Positions 22,901-24,442 of a stretch of DNA of 24,442 nucleotides are shown here, piece by piece. How positions within the stretch are numbered: position 1 is the stretch's first letter; every line of letters starts with the position of its first letter. The DNA is from a virus. The notes under the pieces are model-generated. The model saw only the letters and a list, made by a program, of their open reading frames with translations. It was not told the DNA's origin and ran no database searches. The DNA lies in the IMG/VR virus record IMGVR_UViG_3300020283_000026, positions 1-24,442 of that record; one strand, given 5' to 3'. The position numbers and the translations under genes were made by a program.

Positions 22901-24442
22901 CTTGAGTATACCATGTATATCCAGATCCTACAGAATCTACAGTTGCAGTCGCACCAGATGTTTTACCTGTTAATGTATTTGTTGCAACCCATGCAGTTCC
23001 TGTGAATGTACCAACAACTAAGAAGTTAATATCAGGATTAAATTCTAATACAGTTGCATATCCTCCAACGTTGGATCTAACAACTTCACCAACTTGGAAT
23101 GCAGTTGCACTTACACTTGAAATAGTGATTTGATATGCAGTTGTATTAGTTCTAATATTTGTAGTCTGTATATCATGAATAGTGTCATCTAATATTCTGT
23201 TAACAAAATCATCATAACTCCAAGATCCAGAACCAAACTGAGCAACAGTTTGTGTTTGTATTTCTTGTAAGTAATAGTTTCTATTATAAAGAAGATTTTT
23301 ACTTGCACTTCTACCACTTGTTCTAGCAGGAGAAAGTATATTTGTAGCAATCTCTATTAATTCTTTCCATCTATTTTTAACAGATGTTGCATCAGTAAGA
23401 GTTAGAGAATCACGAACTCCAGTTCTCTGTGTATGTAATGCACTGTACGCACCTGCTGTGCTACCTGTGTCTTCATTAGTTCCATATAGTAAGTTGTCTA
23501 TTGCTTTTAGACCAATAGTTTCTAGTTGAGTAATACCATAAACTGTTGCTAATAATATCTGTTCTGCTCCTCCAATCTGTAAGTTGTATTGTAATGCAGC
23601 AGTTAAGAACTTCTCTATTTCAGCAACAATACTATTATTACCACCAGTTTGTAAATCAGATATTCCACCGAGGATTATATCCTCAAGATTTTGTTGGAAT
23701 GTTGAAGCACCTAATGCTCCACCTGTAAATGTAAATGCTTGGAACTGTATATTATTCAAGAGATATGTAAACTCTGTCTCCATTAGACCAGTTATCTCTT
23801 CTCTAATATACTCTCTATTGAAGTATAATCTATCAGCAGCAGTATTGAAATCAAGAGCAGTAGGAGCAATGAAATCATTTATTATTGTAACAAGATTATC
23901 GATAGCAGTCTTGACGTTTGCACATCCACCTGCATCATTAGTAATACCCCAATCACCAACGATAATACCGTCAGTATTGTCATAAGTTAGATCTCCTGTA
24001 ACTGCTTGTTTAGTATAGAATGCTAATCTTTCATGTGCATATACAGATTGATGAACCTGTAAACGTATATGCTGTAGTTCACCAATATTATTAACATAAA
24101 ATCTAGCAGCAGTAATAGTTCCATTATTACCACCATCTTCAATATCGTCTGCTATTCCATCTAAGATTAATCCTAAGTCAGTTTTACAACGTATTGTACC
24201 ATCTGTGGATGTACCGTTAGCATTTCTAGGCATATCAAATGCAAGAGCAGGATAACGCTGTAACATATCAAATGCTGTTTTATCAACAATAACTTTTCTA
24301 TTTGCACGAATTAAGTTAGCAGCATCACGGAATCTACCACGAGCATCTAAATCTATTTGATTTGTGTATATCTGATCGTTTGTACCGTTATGATAATCAA
24401 CAGTAAATGGAACTTCAGAGAACGCATTTATTGTACCACCAA
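19926..24442 (-). CDS. Large fibre/baseplate-like protein with carbohydrate-binding-type domain (5' end outside window)
   Basis: The frame is open to the right edge, giving 1504 complete codons. The ATG at 24266 is internal: 58 more codons upstream read on as protein (for example DLDARGRFRDAANLIRANRK), a segment typical of large cyanophage tail proteins. The N-terminal third is largely helical, with repeated LxxILDxI-like stretches. A beta-sandwich, carbohydrate-binding-like domain spans about 22173-22829 (NLWTNPEAYAVNWTPT, APDDSQTAEDVT, FSAFVKGSGS, GNGWYRCYIT, VVVWGAKLT). Two tandem FDG/FINGILQ-type modules follow (about 20373-20865), then GSGYTTRPTV repeats near the C-terminus. No catalytic motif is seen. 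It lies upstream of gp8, where T4 has gp7. A baseplate or fibre role is likely; its identity as gp7 is not shown. Confidence 0.82.
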   Translation of the reverse strand, partial: GGTINAFSEVPFTVDYHNGTNDQIYTNQIDLDARGRFRDAANLIRANRKVIVDKTAFDMLQRYPALAFDMPRNANGTSTDGTIRCKTDLGLILDGIADDIEDGGNNGTITAARFYVNNIGELQHIRLQVHQSVYAHERLAFYTKQAVTGDLTYDNTDGIIVGDWGITNDAGGCANVKTAIDNLVTIINDFIAPTALDFNTAADRLYFNREYIREEITGLMETEFTYLLNNIQFQAFTFTGGALGASTFQQNLEDIILGGISDLQTGGNNSIVAEIEKFLTAALQYNLQIGGAEQILLATVYGITQLETIGLKAIDNLLYGTNEDTGSTAGAYSALHTQRTGVRDSLTLTDATSVKNRWKELIEIATNILSPARTSGRSASKNLLYNRNYYLQEIQTQTVAQFGSGSWSYDDFVNRILDDTIHDIQTTNIRTNTTAYQITISSVSATAFQVGEVVRSNVGGYATVLEFNPDINFLVVGTFTGTAWVATNTLTGKTSGATATVDSVGSGYTWYTQVANTRTLANARTITSTVSGQTAGTNLWTNPEAYAVNWTPTTGVTITNNVSTLAPDDSQTAEDVTPNNGVNNQHEINRDFNLTAFETFDSGTTTFDTTNESFDTGAVGAQETQTFTFSAFVKGSGSQSIRFQMQLDPGGSGEQNVFFDLNLTNGVSGTVFTPQGGITANAFGVFPLGNGWYRCYITATFSFGFTTLRNKIIIKSATGSTVWTGDGSTGVVVWGAKLTKNDLDPYQAQSGQLFYADTSFNIKNYILDLLQTYMIASLDGSLTSPSTNAGFYSFYDSTAAADYTKDSISASIRYLLGIIRNQLKNDTSYIQLNTINGIQLPTKVYTTGRSIPVGITGGVNNSDFAYGTLSNTYAEVENITKNEGLVVQVYSRFRIDGNITDGPYTMNEVVSKQGTPSVTGVVYGFFEDENFKYLDVKVTAGPWAISDNVIGATNSTAAQISAIETRVHIIDLKGDFVADVPFKGYTSGATAQPTSFLKNQAAVTDNTGGKLTVDTESLLGTFETTAVVYPESSRQYIVVSKYAGLDIGVGDRIASRGYKRFGINIISNLNNFSVGNRLYKVVSGNQVSSVYGIITDVDIANNYVYMIEYQGTFSIGDQIGDYGLAATFPVGYASIATIVTTAGQGAALVQDVRVDGINKRLYLSDVTGSFGVRDAIRGPDDYGAVIFSQVDLKARVKRSFKGFDGVTTTFPLTITNGTSYLPDPAGHLLIFINGILQPPGATNAYTAFSNQIQFTEPPDLGASFTGFYIGKLRQLDDISFEFDSLRQSFNLKRNDVFYSLTLTEGVQSSVIRPENNIICSLNGVIQEPGVGFEIVGSRIIFSEVPRFGSTFVAFSYVGSEADVDAAEVVPPVEPGDFIDIQGETADREVAVIESSNSLITFDYLGSVFGQNASATAVLTSGFIDKVQVTNGGSGYTTRPTVRIDSISGFDGNIRALVGVAGVELSATGSGYQSPGISVDTVVPDDYVAPDLSLYGEELVDPETP
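20373..20865 (-). repeat. Two tandem FDG/NGILQ modules
   Basis: Two adjacent units of about 80 residues share one pattern. The first has FKGFDGVTTTFPLTITNG, HLLIFINGILQPPG, IQFTEPPDLGASF and GFYIG. The second has FNLKRNDVFYSLTLTEG, NIICSLNGVIQEPG, IIFSEVPRFGSTF and AFSYVG. They are diverged tandem copies of a beta module within the large upstream gene. Confidence 0.75.

Noticed and set aside
24264-24442. ATG at 24266 as the start of the large right-hand gene
   Set aside because: The frame continues 58 codons upstream to the window edge with typical protein sequence and no stop, so this ATG is internal.

Overview
The window is a late, virion-structural segment of a T4-type marine myovirus, most like the cyanophages of Prochlorococcus and Synechococcus. 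A related SAR11 myophage cannot be excluded from the sequence alone. The evidence is a clear T4 gp8 baseplate-wedge homologue, a giant DUF4815-type virion protein directly after it, T4-style late promoters (NATAAATA) and moderately AT-rich DNA. All genes lie on the minus strand, so transcription runs from high to low coordinates. Packing is extreme: about 142 bases lie outside coding sequence and no gap exceeds 80 bases. No tRNA, rRNA, CRISPR, integrase or insertion sequence is visible.

Layout in the direction of transcription. (1) 24442-19926: the last 1504 residues of a large fibre- or baseplate-like protein whose start lies beyond the window. (2) A late promoter overlaps its stop codon and drives a 414-residue protein (19902-18658) and a 1392-residue protein (18654-14476). 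Both carry cupredoxin-like domains with a full set of type-1 copper ligands. The larger one also has a YHYH-type domain apparently split by a third, ligand-less cupredoxin-like domain. (3) A second late promoter drives gp8 (14438-12906), a 2407-residue DUF4815 protein (12906-5683) and two small coiled-coil proteins (5683-5459 and 5462-5235). These four genes are chained by 1- to 4-base overlaps. (4) A stem-loop ends that unit, and a third late promoter drives a very long tail-fibre-like protein (5155 to the left edge, at least 1718 residues). It has an Mtd-type N-terminal domain and many internal repeats, and it runs off the window.

In T4 the order is 6-7-8-9-10-11-12. Here three big proteins precede gp8, where T4 has gp7, and one giant plus a repeat-rich fibre follow it, where T4 has gp9 to gp12. 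The set therefore probably builds the outer baseplate and its host-contacting fibres. Small beta-rich modules (GSGY repeats, a GE-x-ITG-type module, a DTT-x-YV...RG module) recur in several of these genes, including as insertions inside gp8. This suggests the region evolves by shuffling modules between neighbours. The most unusual content is the set of amicyanin-like copper-site domains in presumed virion proteins.
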